64,000 nucleotides of DNA from an uncultured Pelagibacteraceae bacterium (GCA_902616245.1 CACMSB010000001.1:248001-312000), one strand, 5' to 3'; shown: positions 19,169 through 27,722, counted from the first letter of the stretch. A program made the numbers and translations. Notes: a model not told the origin generated them from the sequence alone.

Positions 19169-19817
19169 CTTTGATTTTAATTTTTCTTTTTGCTTTGTCT
19201 GCTAATTTTGGATCATGTGTCACCATTATTAAAGAAGACCCTTCTTCTTTGACGTATTTAAATAAAATTTCAGAGATCATTATTGAGTTTTCGGTATCTA
19301 GGTTACCAGTTGGTTCATCAGCTAAAATCAAATCTGGTTTCATTGCAATAGCTCTTGCAATCGCTACACGTTGTTGCTCTCCACCAGATAATTGACTTGG
19401 AAGATTATTGAGTCTATGTTTTAGACCAAATCGATCTAATAAACTTTTTGCTTCTTTCTCTGGATTTTTAAATTCATTAAGTTCAAGTGTTAAAGCTACA
19501 TTTTCAACAGCTGTATAATTTGGAATTAAATAGAAAGATTGAAATATAATTCCTATATTTTGCTTTCTAATTTCAGATACTTCGTCTTCATTAAGATTTG
19601 TTATTTCTCTGTCTTGAAATATAATTTTCCCTGAGGTTGGACGTTCTAGTCCACCAATAAGCATAATCAAGCTTGTTTTTCCTGAACCACTTTCTCCTAC
19701 CACAGATACAGTTTCTTTTTTTTTTATAGTTAAATCAATATTTTTTAAAACATTGATATTGTGTTTCCCAGTTTGGTATTTGAGATTTATTTTTTTTAAT
19801 TTAAGAAGTGTATTCAT
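19152..19817 (-). CDS. ABC transporter ATPase, YbbA/LolD type
   Basis: A 221-residue LolD/MacB-class ATPase when started at the ATG at 19817. The Walker A is GESGSGKTSL, the Q-loop is QSFYLIPNYTAVENV, the signature is LSGGEQQRVAIARAI, the Walker B is LILADEPTGNLD and the H-loop is MVTHDPKLA. All are intact. A longer frame exists to 19865, but the alignable family start is at MNTLLKLKK. The ATG overlaps, in CATG, the ATG of the divergent esterase gene. The order esterase / YbbA / YbbP is classic in proteobacteria. Confidence 0.93.
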   Translation of the reverse strand: MNTLLKLKKINLKYQTGKHNINVLKNIDLTIKKKETVSVVGESGSGKTSLIMLIGGLERPTSGKIIFQDREITNLNEDEVSEIRKQNIGIIFQSFYLIPNYTAVENVALTLELNEFKNPEKEAKSLLDRFGLKHRLNNLPSQLSGGEQQRVAIARAIAMKPDLILADEPTGNLDTENSIMISEILFKYVKEEGSSLIMVTHDPKLADKAKRKIKIKDGKIK

Positions 19818-20424
19818 GAATAAAAGTTTATTTATAAAAATATTGTTATTCTTTCTAGTGCACATAAATGCAAGTGCAATAGAAAAGGTTATATTATTCG
19901 GTGATAGTCTAATGGCGGGTTATGGTCTACCTAAAGAACAACACTTATCTTTGGTTTTAGAAAGTAATCTCGTTAGAAGTGGTTTAAATATTAAGGTTAT
20001 AAATGGAAGTGTGTCAGGAAGCACTTCTTCTGGTGGATTGAATAGAGCAGAATGGAGTTTATCAGAACCCGGTATTGATTTAATCATCCTTGGTCTTGGG
20101 GCAAATGATATGCTTAGAGGAATTCAACCAGACGAAACTGAAAGAAATTTAGAAGAAATAATTAAAATTGCTAATAGTAAAAAAATAAAAATTATAATAG
20201 CTGGGATGGTTGCACCAACAACTCATGGAACTAAATATAAAAAAAATTTTGATGCTATTTATCCTAAATTGTCGAAAAAATATAATTTACCTCTAATTCC
20301 ATTTTTGTTAGAAGGTGTTGCTCTTGATCCAAATCTAAATCAACAAGATGGAATACATCCTAACAAAGCTGGAACAATAGTTATAAGTAATACAATTCAA
20401 GATATTATTTCAAAAAGTTATTAA
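19816..20424 (+). CDS. tesA: GDSL-family esterase/thioesterase I, exported
   Basis: A 202-residue SGNH hydrolase from the ATG at 19816; a longer in-frame start at 19753 would not give a signal peptide at the right place. Residues 1-21 are a signal peptide ending in ASA. S31 in FGDSLMAGYG is the nucleophile, GLGANDMLRG gives the Asn block and DGIHPN near the C-terminus supplies Asp and His. It is a periplasmic lysophospholipase/thioesterase by family. It is divergent from the YbbA-type gene with overlapping start codons; AAGAAG just upstream may be its ribosome site. Confidence 0.92.
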   Translation: MNKSLFIKILLFFLVHINASAIEKVILFGDSLMAGYGLPKEQHLSLVLESNLVRSGLNIKVINGSVSGSTSSGGLNRAEWSLSEPGIDLIILGLGANDMLRGIQPDETERNLEEIIKIANSKKIKIIIAGMVAPTTHGTKYKKNFDAIYPKLSKKYNLPLIPFLLEGVALDPNLNQQDGIHPNKAGTIVISNTIQDIISKSY

Positions 20425-20430
20425 TCGGAT

Positions 20431-21432
20431 ATGAAAAAAAAATATCATCATTTAGCTAATGGCACATTTCGAAATCCTGAAGGATCAAAGGTGATTGATA
20501 TGAATTTCAATTGGTCGTTTAAGGTCTTTAACCAAGAAAAAAAAAAATTAGATATGACTTTCCCTGAAAGTAATATTATTAAAAAAGAAAAAGTTTTATT
20601 GGATTTAAATAATTTCCAAAAAGAAGATTATGTAGCGTGGATAGGTCATGCAACATTTTTATTAAAATTAGGGGAAATAACAATAATAACAGATCCAGTT
20701 TTTTCAAAAAATGCAGGACCTTTATTTTTTGGGCCAAAGAGGTTTACCGAACCAGCATTAAAACTTTATGAGATACCAAGAACAGATATTTTTCTACTAA
20801 CTCACAATCACTACGATCACCAAGACATGAAAACAATAATGAGATTTCCTTATAAAGAATCTAAAGTCCTGGTACCTTTAGGACTAAAAAAATATTTTAA
20901 AATTAATAGATTTAAAGATGTAAATGAAATGGATTGGTATGATCAAATAAGAATAAATCAGAATTTAAATATTACTTTTTTACCATCAGTCCACTGGTCC
21001 AAAAGGAGTTTAACGGATACTAACAAAACTTTATGGGGTAGCTATTTGATTGAATACAAAGGAAAAAAAATATTATTTTCATGTGATACTGGTGTTGGAA
21101 AAATATATAAAGAATTGGGAGATAAGTATGGTCCAATTGATTTAACATTTATTAACATTGGCGCATACAATTTTTATCCTATGGCTTCAATTAAAGATTC
21201 TTCCGCTTATCACACTAACCCTGAAGAAGCCCTTGGACTAGCTAAAGATTTAAAAAGTAAAAAAGTAATTGGAATGCATTGGGGAACTTTTGTTTTATCA
21301 CTTGAGCCAATATTAGAGCCTCCTTTAAGGTTTAAGCAAAATGCAGAAAAATTTGGATTTAAAAAAGATGATGCAATTATTTTTAAAATTGGTGAATTTA
21401 AATTATTTAAAGAGCTTTTTGATACTAACTAG
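20431..21432 (+). CDS. Metallo-beta-lactamase-fold hydrolase, NAPE-PLD-like
   Basis: A 333-residue MBL-fold protein. The metal-binding motif THNHYDHQD is intact, IGHATFLLKLGEITIITDPVF precedes it, and later metal ligands are in FSCDTGVGK and GMHWGTF. The pattern matches bacterial relatives of N-acyl-phosphatidylethanolamine phospholipase D; the substrate is unknown. It starts 6 bases after tesA and overlaps the convergent sugar-dehydrogenase gene by 8 bases. Confidence 0.83.
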   Translation: MKKKYHHLANGTFRNPEGSKVIDMNFNWSFKVFNQEKKKLDMTFPESNIIKKEKVLLDLNNFQKEDYVAWIGHATFLLKLGEITIITDPVFSKNAGPLFFGPKRFTEPALKLYEIPRTDIFLLTHNHYDHQDMKTIMRFPYKESKVLVPLGLKKYFKINRFKDVNEMDWYDQIRINQNLNITFLPSVHWSKRSLTDTNKTLWGSYLIEYKGKKILFSCDTGVGKIYKELGDKYGPIDLTFINIGAYNFYPMASIKDSSAYHTNPEEALGLAKDLKSKKVIGMHWGTFVLSLEPILEPPLRFKQNAEKFGFKKDDAIIFKIGEFKLFKELFDTN

Positions 21433-22489
21433 ATTTTTTCATCAACCACAATCCATCTTGATTTAAAAAATATAGTTTACCATTTATAGGATGAATTTGT
21501 ATGTCTCTAATTCTCCCAATTTTATCTTTAAATATTATTTCCTCTTTTACCTCTGATAAATCATTAAACTCTAATTTTCTTAAAGACTTATCTTTGAGAG
21601 AAGTAATTAATGCATGACCATTCCATTCTTTAAATTCATTACCTTTATAAATTGTGATTGCACTTGTGGCTATAGATGGAACCCAATATTGAATGGCTTT
21701 TGTAAAGCCAGGTTTCCATTTTGGCCCTATTGGTATACCTGAATAATTTGTGCCACCCCATCCAAGAATTTTCCAACCATAATTTTCACCTTTCTTTGCT
21801 TCACCAAACCAATCTCCTCCTTTTGCACCATGATTGCTCATATAAATTTTTCCATCAAAAGGTGATAAAGCTAAACCTTGAGGATTTCTTACACCAATTT
21901 GATATATTTCAGGTAGCCAGTCTGATTTCCCCTCAAAACGAGGATTGTCTTTTGGAATGCCACCATCTAGATAAATTCTAATTATACTTCCTGGATGTTT
22001 ATTTCCATCTTGAGCAATCATTCCCCCACCTCTTTCACCTGCAGAAGCAAATAAATAATTGTCTTTAATTACCAGTCTTGAACCAAAATGATAAGGCGAG
22101 TCAATTGGTGGATTGGCTTGAAAAATATTTTTAAAATTTAATTTGTTTTTATTAAATTTTGCACGTGCAATTGAAGTACTAGTCTTCCAATTATTTCTAT
22201 TTTCTGTGTATGAGATGTAAATATAATCTTCATGATACAGAATATCCAATAATCCTCCCTGTCCATATTCTACAAAATTTAAGTTATGACCAATTTCATT
22301 TATCTCTTTTGTAGAAATATTAACAAATTTTATTTTGCCACCTTTCTCGGTAACTATCATTTCATTATCATTAACGAATGACGAACCCCAAGGTGCTTCT
22401 AATTCAATAATTTTATTAAAATTAAAATTTTTACTAAATGAATTAGTTGAGAATAGTATTAATGATAAAAGAAATAATAATTTCTTCAC
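21425..22489 (-). CDS. PQQ-dependent aldose-dehydrogenase-like exported protein
   Basis: A six-bladed beta-propeller of the soluble glucose dehydrogenase / YliI family. I choose the GTG at 22489, one base past the upstream SDR stop, because it gives a clean signal peptide (KKLLFLLSLILFSTNSFS); the ATG at 22525 would add a non-cleavable leader inside the SDR gene. Typical stretches are GQGGLLDILYH, GSRLVIKDNYLFASAGERG, the catalytic-type His in PYHFGSR, GVRNPQGLALSP and GENYGW. Oxidation of a sugar or related aldose in the periplasm is inferred from the family. Confidence 0.82.
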   Translation of the reverse strand: MKKLLFLLSLILFSTNSFSKNFNFNKIIELEAPWGSSFVNDNEMIVTEKGGKIKFVNISTKEINEIGHNLNFVEYGQGGLLDILYHEDYIYISYTENRNNWKTSTSIARAKFNKNKLNFKNIFQANPPIDSPYHFGSRLVIKDNYLFASAGERGGGMIAQDGNKHPGSIIRIYLDGGIPKDNPRFEGKSDWLPEIYQIGVRNPQGLALSPFDGKIYMSNHGAKGGDWFGEAKKGENYGWKILGWGGTNYSGIPIGPKWKPGFTKAIQYWVPSIATSAITIYKGNEFKEWNGHALITSLKDKSLRKLEFNDLSEVKEEIIFKDKIGRIRDIQIHPINGKLYFLNQDGLWLMKKSS

Positions 22490-22490
22490 T

Positions 22491-23201
22491 CTATGAAAGT
22501 TTTGATCTACCACCATCAACAGCAATAATTTGTCCCGTAACCCAAGAACTGTCTTCAGTTATTAAAAATTTTGCAAGCGAAGCTGAGTCTCTTCCTTCTC
22601 CAAGTCTCTTTAATGGATGAGCTTTTGCGATACCATCAGCTAAAACTTTATTTTTAAGCATCGGCTCTGCAATTTTTGAATTAGTTAAACTTGGTGCAAT
22701 GCAATTTACTCTTATATTTGGTGCAAATTCTGCTGCTAAAGAAACAGTTAATCCTTCAACAGCCGCTTTAGTTGAAGCTATAATTGCATGATTTGTAAAA
22801 CCCCTTTGAGCAGCAACAGTTGAAAATAAGACAATTGATCCTTTATTTTTTTTTAAACTTTCTTGATAACCTTTAATTAAATCTACTGCAGAATATAAAT
22901 TTAGTTTCATACATTTTGTAAAATCTTGTTCTGAAACCATTCTCAAAGGTTTTAAATCAATTGAACCAACACAATAAGCTACACCTTTGATATCATTTAT
23001 TTCGGACTTAATTTTCTCAACAAAACCATTTTCTAAAACATCAGAAACTGTATATTTACAATTTAGTTTTTCAGACAAAGATTTTGTTCTTTCTTCATCC
23101 CTACCAACTAAATGTACTTCTTTGCCGGCCGCATGTAACTGTTCGGCTAAATTAGATCCGATAGATCCTGTCGCACCTACTACTAAATATTTTTCTGACA
23201 T
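22491..23201 (-). CDS. Short-chain dehydrogenase/reductase
   Basis: A 236-residue classical SDR. The nucleotide-binding GATGSIGSN is at the N-terminus, and an Arg after the second strand (VGRDEERTK) suggests NADP(H). The catalytic Ser is in LFSTVAAQRG; the usual Tyr of YxxxK appears replaced, since the sequence before the Lys reads NHAIIASTKAA. The C-terminus has NCIAPSLTNSK and SSWVTGQIIAVDGG. Substrate unknown. It precedes the sugar-dehydrogenase gene by one base. Confidence 0.85.
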   Translation of the reverse strand: MSEKYLVVGATGSIGSNLAEQLHAAGKEVHLVGRDEERTKSLSEKLNCKYTVSDVLENGFVEKIKSEINDIKGVAYCVGSIDLKPLRMVSEQDFTKCMKLNLYSAVDLIKGYQESLKKNKGSIVLFSTVAAQRGFTNHAIIASTKAAVEGLTVSLAAEFAPNIRVNCIAPSLTNSKIAEPMLKNKVLADGIAKAHPLKRLGEGRDSASLAKFLITEDSSWVTGQIIAVDGGRSKLS

Positions 23202-23228
23202 AAATTTTTAAAGAGTTATATATAGTTA

Positions 23229-24719
23229 ATGAAATTATTTTTTCTACTTGGAAATCAGCTTTTCTCAGAGAAATATCTAGAAAAGTACAAAAAAGACCAC
23301 TTTTTCTTTATGGCTGAAGATTATCAGCTTTGTACGTACGAAAAGCATCATAAACAAAAGATATTATTGTTCTTATCTTGCATGCGATCTCATGCAGATA
23401 GACTAAAAAAAAATAAATTTAAATTAGAATATTCTTCGATCGAGGATAAATCTTTCAAGCTTGATTATACAGAAAAATTAAAAAAAATAATTAAAGCAAA
23501 AAAAATTAAAGAAATTTCAAGTTTCGAAATTGAGGATAAGTTTTTTGAAAATAAAATTGCCAATTTTTTAAAAAAGGAAAAAATTAAATGGAATATTATT
23601 CAAACTCCAATGTTTTTAAATTCTAGAGAAAAATTTAAAAACTATTTATCGAAATCAAAAAAACCTTTTATGGCAGTTTTTTATAAAGAGACTAGAAGAG
23701 ATTTGGATATACTCATGAAAAAAGATGGTAATCCAGAAGGAGGCAAATGGAGTTTTGACGAAGAAAATCGAAATAAACTTCCAAAAAATATATCTATACC
23801 CAAATTTCCTAAAATTACTGAGACTGTTCATACGAAAAAACTAAAAATTTTAATTGATAAAAATTTTAAAAGTCACCCAGGTAATACGAAAGACTTTTGG
23901 TTTGCTACGGAATATGATGATGTAATTAAATTATTAAATTTTTTTGTTAAAGAGAAATCAAATTTATTTGGGGATTATGAAGATGCAGTTGATCAGAAAG
24001 ACAATATATTATTTCATAGTGCTTTAAGTCCTTACATCAATTTAGGTCTTATCACTCCAGAATTTATAATAAAAAAAGTTTTAGATTTTCACAACAAAAA
24101 TAAAATAAGATTAAATTCCTTAGAAGGTTATATTCGTCAAGTAATCGGGTGGAGAGAGTTTATGAGGGGAATATATCAAAGCTATTCAAAAGAAATGGAA
24201 ACTAGAAATTTTTTTAAACAAAATAGAAAAATGAAAAACTCATGGTACGAAGGAACAACAGGATTACCACCTCTAGATTATGCTATTAAAAATGCAGTGA
24301 ATTATGGTTGGTCACATCACATTGAAAGGTTAATGATCTTATCAAACATAATGAATTTATGTGAAGTTAAGCCAACGTATGTTTACAAATGGTTTATGGA
24401 AATGTTTGTGGATTCCTCTGACTGGGTAATGGTTCCGAATGTTTATGGAATGGGGCTTTTCAGTGATGGAGGAATATTTGCCACAAAACCATATATTTGC
24501 GGCTCCGCTTATTTCATGAAAATGATGGATTTTAAAAAAGGAGAATGGTGCAATACCATGGATGGTCTTTATTGGAGATTCATAAATAGAAATAGAGCCT
24601 TCTTTTTAAAAAATCCCAGACTTTCTATGATGGTTAGAATTTTCGATAAAATGAAACCTGATAGAAAAAAATTAATTTTAGCTGAGGCAGAAAAATTTAT
24701 TAAACAAAATACTGCATAG
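23229..24719 (+). CDS. PhrB-like cryptochrome/photolyase (DPRP family) without Fe-S cysteines
   Basis: A 496-residue member of the bacterial photolyase-related group. The N-terminal antenna domain starts FFLLGNQLF and has FFMAEDYQLCTYEKHHKQK; the C-terminal FAD domain has GYIRQVIGWREFMRGIYQS, HIERLMILSNIMNLC and MFVDSSDWVMVPNVYGMGLFS. Members such as PhrB hold a 4Fe-4S cluster using a CxxC and a later Cys. Here the corresponding segment is shortened to DFKKGEWCNTMDGLYW and lacks the CxxC, so a cluster is unlikely. Probable role is light-driven DNA repair of the (6-4) type. The DUF2256 gene is translationally coupled behind it. Confidence 0.88.
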   Translation: MKLFFLLGNQLFSEKYLEKYKKDHFFFMAEDYQLCTYEKHHKQKILLFLSCMRSHADRLKKNKFKLEYSSIEDKSFKLDYTEKLKKIIKAKKIKEISSFEIEDKFFENKIANFLKKEKIKWNIIQTPMFLNSREKFKNYLSKSKKPFMAVFYKETRRDLDILMKKDGNPEGGKWSFDEENRNKLPKNISIPKFPKITETVHTKKLKILIDKNFKSHPGNTKDFWFATEYDDVIKLLNFFVKEKSNLFGDYEDAVDQKDNILFHSALSPYINLGLITPEFIIKKVLDFHNKNKIRLNSLEGYIRQVIGWREFMRGIYQSYSKEMETRNFFKQNRKMKNSWYEGTTGLPPLDYAIKNAVNYGWSHHIERLMILSNIMNLCEVKPTYVYKWFMEMFVDSSDWVMVPNVYGMGLFSDGGIFATKPYICGSAYFMKMMDFKKGEWCNTMDGLYWRFINRNRAFFLKNPRLSMMVRIFDKMKPDRKKLILAEAEKFIKQNTA

Positions 24720-24847
24720 TGAGAAAAGAAAATTTACCCACAAAAATTTGCCCTGTATGTAAGAGACCTTTTACTTGGAGAAAAAAATGGAAATTAAACT
24801 GGGATAAAGTGAAATATTGTTCTAAGAAATGTTCAAAGAACAACTAA
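24719..24847 (+). CDS. DUF2256 small zinc-ribbon protein
   Basis: A 42-residue protein starting at a GTG whose first base is the last base of the photolyase stop codon. It has two Cys pairs, C11/C14 in CPVC and C34/C38 in YCSKKC, separated by the family stretch KRPFTWRKKW and WDKVKYC. This matches DUF2256, a family I recall as often adjacent to photolyase-related genes. It probably binds one Zn ion; function unknown. The overlap implies obligatory co-translation with the photolyase. Confidence 0.85.
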   Translation: MRKENLPTKICPVCKRPFTWRKKWKLNWDKVKYCSKKCSKNN

Positions 24848-24917
24848 GAATTTAATTTTAATAATTATTTAATCTTTCTGAAATAATTTTGTATCTTATT
24901 TAAATTATAAATTTTTC

Positions 24918-26306
24918 ATGCAAAGAAATTTAGTACTAATTCTATTATTAATACTTTTCAACAGTTCACAATCTCTAGCAAAAACATTTAATGTCAAAAA
25001 TTCAAAAGATTCTGGTCCTGAAAGTCTAAGGCATGCACTTTTAAAGGCATCTAAAAGTAAAGAATCATCAAAAATATTAATTACAACTGAAGATGAAATA
25101 ATTATTAATTCAACTTTAGAATATACAGGACTACAACCCCTAGATATAGTAGGGTCAGGACAGTCTATTAAAACTACCCAAAATCAAACACTCCTCTTTA
25201 TTTCAAATGGTGCTGACCTTACAATATCTAATTTAAATTTTTATGGAGTAGGTGGATTTAGTATTAAAAAAGGAGGATGGGGCAAAGGTATATTTGTAGA
25301 TGTTAGAGACGACCAAAAAGGTTTAGTAAATGTAATTTTAAATAACGTTTCTGTTAACGATGTTGCCAGTCATGGAATTCATATTTCTGACTGCAGTCTA
25401 GCCGATGACTGTGGTGGTGGACAAGGCGGTGGGGGAGAAGGTTCAGATGCTTCCATTAAAGTTGTAGTTGATAATTTAACAATTAGTAATGTAGGAAATG
25501 GAAGATTTGATGCGGATGGATTTAGGATTGATGAAAGAGGCATTGGTGATATCGATTTCAAAGCAAGTAACTCTCTGTTTACTCTTGTTGGTGCGGATGG
25601 AGTTGAGTTAGATGAAGGTAATGCTGGAAATGTTAATGCTACAGTAAATAATTCATCTTTTGTTTTAAATGGAGCATATTGTGATCCAAAACTTTTAAAA
25701 CCATTTATGCCCAAACAAGATGAAGGTGAATTTGATGATAATGTGAGAAAAGAAGACAGTATACCTGGAAAGATTAAGGGTACCCCAGATGATAGATGTT
25801 TTGAGAGAGAAGTTGATTTGTATGACTCTGGTTTTGTTAAAGAATTTGAATTTGGCATAGATTTAGATGATGGTTTTGATATTGATGAAGCTGGTCCCGG
25901 AAATTTAGTTGTTACCATTAATAACTCATTTATAAATAGAAATTTAGACGAAGGTTTAGATTTTGATGAAGCAAATAATGGTGATATATTTTTAACTATC
26001 AACAACACTATTTCTATAAATAACACAGACGATGGTTTTAAAAATTCTGAAGAAGATGATGGTTCAGTTATAGCAAGTATTGATGGTGTAATTGCTGTAA
26101 AAAATGGTGGTAAAGGAATTGTGCTTGAAGAGGAAGGTGTAGGTGATGTGAGAGCGTTTATTGAAAGTACAATTACAAACACCAATGATGATAGTGATAA
26201 AACTGGATTAGAGGCAGTGCAAGAAGATGTTGGATCTGGTATTATAAAAATTGTTAATTCTCAGTTGTTTGATGGTATTGATGCTGAAGGTGTCCAGCTA
26301 AAATAG
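24918..26306 (+). CDS. Exported acidic beta-helix repeat protein
   Basis: A 462-residue exported protein. Residues 1-21 form a signal peptide (ends SLAK), followed by TFNVKNSKDSGPESLRHALLKA, a start typical of right-handed parallel beta-helix surface proteins. Residues 200-456 contain seven units of mostly 27 residues, each of the form [DE]G-[FVL]-x-[ILF]-DE-x3-G-[DN]-...-NN-[ST], interrupted after unit 2 by about 64 residues holding two Cys. A Gly-rich linker follows DDC near 164-175. The Asp/Glu-rich turns suggest calcium binding and a cell-surface or secreted location. No function can be assigned. Confidence 0.75.
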   Translation: MQRNLVLILLLILFNSSQSLAKTFNVKNSKDSGPESLRHALLKASKSKESSKILITTEDEIIINSTLEYTGLQPLDIVGSGQSIKTTQNQTLLFISNGADLTISNLNFYGVGGFSIKKGGWGKGIFVDVRDDQKGLVNVILNNVSVNDVASHGIHISDCSLADDCGGGQGGGGEGSDASIKVVVDNLTISNVGNGRFDADGFRIDERGIGDIDFKASNSLFTLVGADGVELDEGNAGNVNATVNNSSFVLNGAYCDPKLLKPFMPKQDEGEFDDNVRKEDSIPGKIKGTPDDRCFEREVDLYDSGFVKEFEFGIDLDDGFDIDEAGPGNLVVTINNSFINRNLDEGLDFDEANNGDIFLTINNTISINNTDDGFKNSEEDDGSVIASIDGVIAVKNGGKGIVLEEEGVGDVRAFIESTITNTNDDSDKTGLEAVQEDVGSGIIKIVNSQLFDGIDAEGVQLK

Positions 26307-26307
26307 A

Positions 26308-26538
26308 TTAACAACAAGAACAACTTGTCTTTTTCTCTGATTTTTTTTCTTCAATTACTTCTTCCCTAGCTGCTGATTGTTCAAGAATTTTTGCTTCTGC
26401 AGTTTCTTTCTCTTTTAATATTTTATTTTCAATGTATGCGTAAAGAGAGTTGAAACCTAATTTTTAAGCTTTCTTTTCTTCGTAATTCCTTCTGCCTTTA
26501 AGATTTTCAATAATTTCAAGAACTTGCGGGTTATTCAT
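26308..26538 (-). pseudogene. Small CSCC-ending gene interrupted by one in-frame TAA
   Basis: Reading from ATG at 26538, 24 codons (MNNPQVLEIIENLKGRRNYE...) run to a TAA at 26464-26466, then the same frame continues for 51 codons with similar charged, helical character to a TAA at 26308-26310, ending TSCSCC. Frame and composition are continuous across the stop, so this is best read as a ~76-residue gene broken by a single nonsense change (AAA to TAA would repair it). A sequencing error or a short functional product cannot be excluded. It ends one base from the stop of the convergent beta-helix gene. Confidence 0.6.
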
Positions 26539-26579
26539 ACTATTGTTATTTCATAATTTTGATAATTTACAATAGTTCT

Positions 26580-27722
26580 TTAAAAAAATTCTTTAATTAT
26601 AGTTGGTATATACTTTTTGAAATTAAAAAAACCTTTATTGCAATATTTCCAAGAACTTCGGTCTAAATTACGATAAAGAAATTTTATATTATTTATTCCT
26701 TGAGAAGTTAAAAAATCTAAATTTTCCCCAACACAAGGATAAAAAAAATAACTATTCTCAATTGTTTTAAGGTTACCAATGTCAATAATTTCACAATCCA
26801 AAGATTTTTCATCCAACCTTCTTTTTTGATCCTGAATTAAATTAGTCTTAAATTTCATTGTTTTTTCACTAAGTTTAATATTTCTACTGTCGTTATTATT
26901 ATTAACTAAATAAATCTTTTTAAATTTATGGTCTTTGAAATCAGTCAACTCAAAAGAAAGATTATTATCAAAAATAATTAAATTTTGCTCATCCAAACTT
27001 ACTGGATTACTAAAATCTTTTAAGACAGCCTTGTATATTTTCTCGCTAACTTTAGGTGGTGTATTTTCATTTAAATTAATGTTATTAAATCTGTTATTAG
27101 TAAATTTTTTTATATTCCATTCACTTGCCAAATAATGCTTACCTTGTGTTTGTATTCCAGCAACCCATCTCCATCCTAATGTGTTAGATGCTGCATCTCC
27201 ATCATAGAGATGCTTCATAAAAAATTCAGCTCCTAATTGCCAAGGTAAATTTAAAGTAAAAATCCAGATACTGGCAAACCACATTCTTGTATGATTATGA
27301 AGGTAATTAAATTCTTTTAATTCTTTAACCCACTCATTAAAACATTCTATATTTGAATTTCCATCGATGGCATTTAAGTAATCTTTATTATCTTTGTATT
27401 CTTCTCTTATAATTTTTAGTTCTATTAGGTAATCTGTCCATACATTAGGTCTTAATTCTAACCATCCTTTCCAATAAGTACGCCACAAAACCTCCTGAAT
27501 AAATTTTTCATTTTTAGAAAATGAAAATTTCTTTAAGGCTTTATCTATAACTTCTAACTCATTTAATATTCCATGAGATATATATGGAGAAATACAAGAT
27601 ATATTTGATCTTTTATCTGGACCAAAATCAAAATTTCTCAATCTTGAATATTCAGAAAGATTATTTTCAACAAAATTATCTAGTTTATTAATGGCTTGCG
27701 CCCGACTTGGTTCAAAATTCAT
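26580..27722 (-). CDS. Photolyase-like protein with FAD domain first
   Basis: A 380-residue protein whose first ~215 residues are the helical FAD-binding domain of a photolyase/cryptochrome: SCISPYISHGILN, EVLWRTYWKGWLE, NYLHNHTRMWFASIW and GDAASNTLGWRWVAG. The usual N-terminal alpha/beta antenna domain is absent at that end. Instead the last ~150 residues (from about 240) look alpha/beta, beginning NLIIFDNNLSF and ending with KKYIPTI. This suggests a permuted or rearranged photolyase. Light-dependent DNA repair or sensing is inferred only. It lies 6 bases downstream of argG on the same strand. Confidence 0.75.
   Translation of the reverse strand: MNFEPSRAQAINKLDNFVENNLSEYSRLRNFDFGPDKRSNISCISPYISHGILNELEVIDKALKKFSFSKNEKFIQEVLWRTYWKGWLELRPNVWTDYLIELKIIREEYKDNKDYLNAIDGNSNIECFNEWVKELKEFNYLHNHTRMWFASIWIFTLNLPWQLGAEFFMKHLYDGDAASNTLGWRWVAGIQTQGKHYLASEWNIKKFTNNRFNNINLNENTPPKVSEKIYKAVLKDFSNPVSLDEQNLIIFDNNLSFELTDFKDHKFKKIYLVNNNNDSRNIKLSEKTMKFKTNLIQDQKRRLDEKSLDCEIIDIGNLKTIENSYFFYPCVGENLDFLTSQGINNIKFLYRNLDRSSWKYCNKGFFNFKKYIPTIIKEFF

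Noticed and set aside
19818..19865. Upstream extension of the YbbA-type ATPase
   Set aside because: The extra 16 residues lie inside the esterase signal peptide and do not align with the family.
25379..26185. 268-codon open frame antisense to the beta-helix gene
   Set aside because: Ser/Pro/Thr-rich translation that mirrors the Asp/Gly/Asn repeats of the sense strand; no start context, no recognisable domain.
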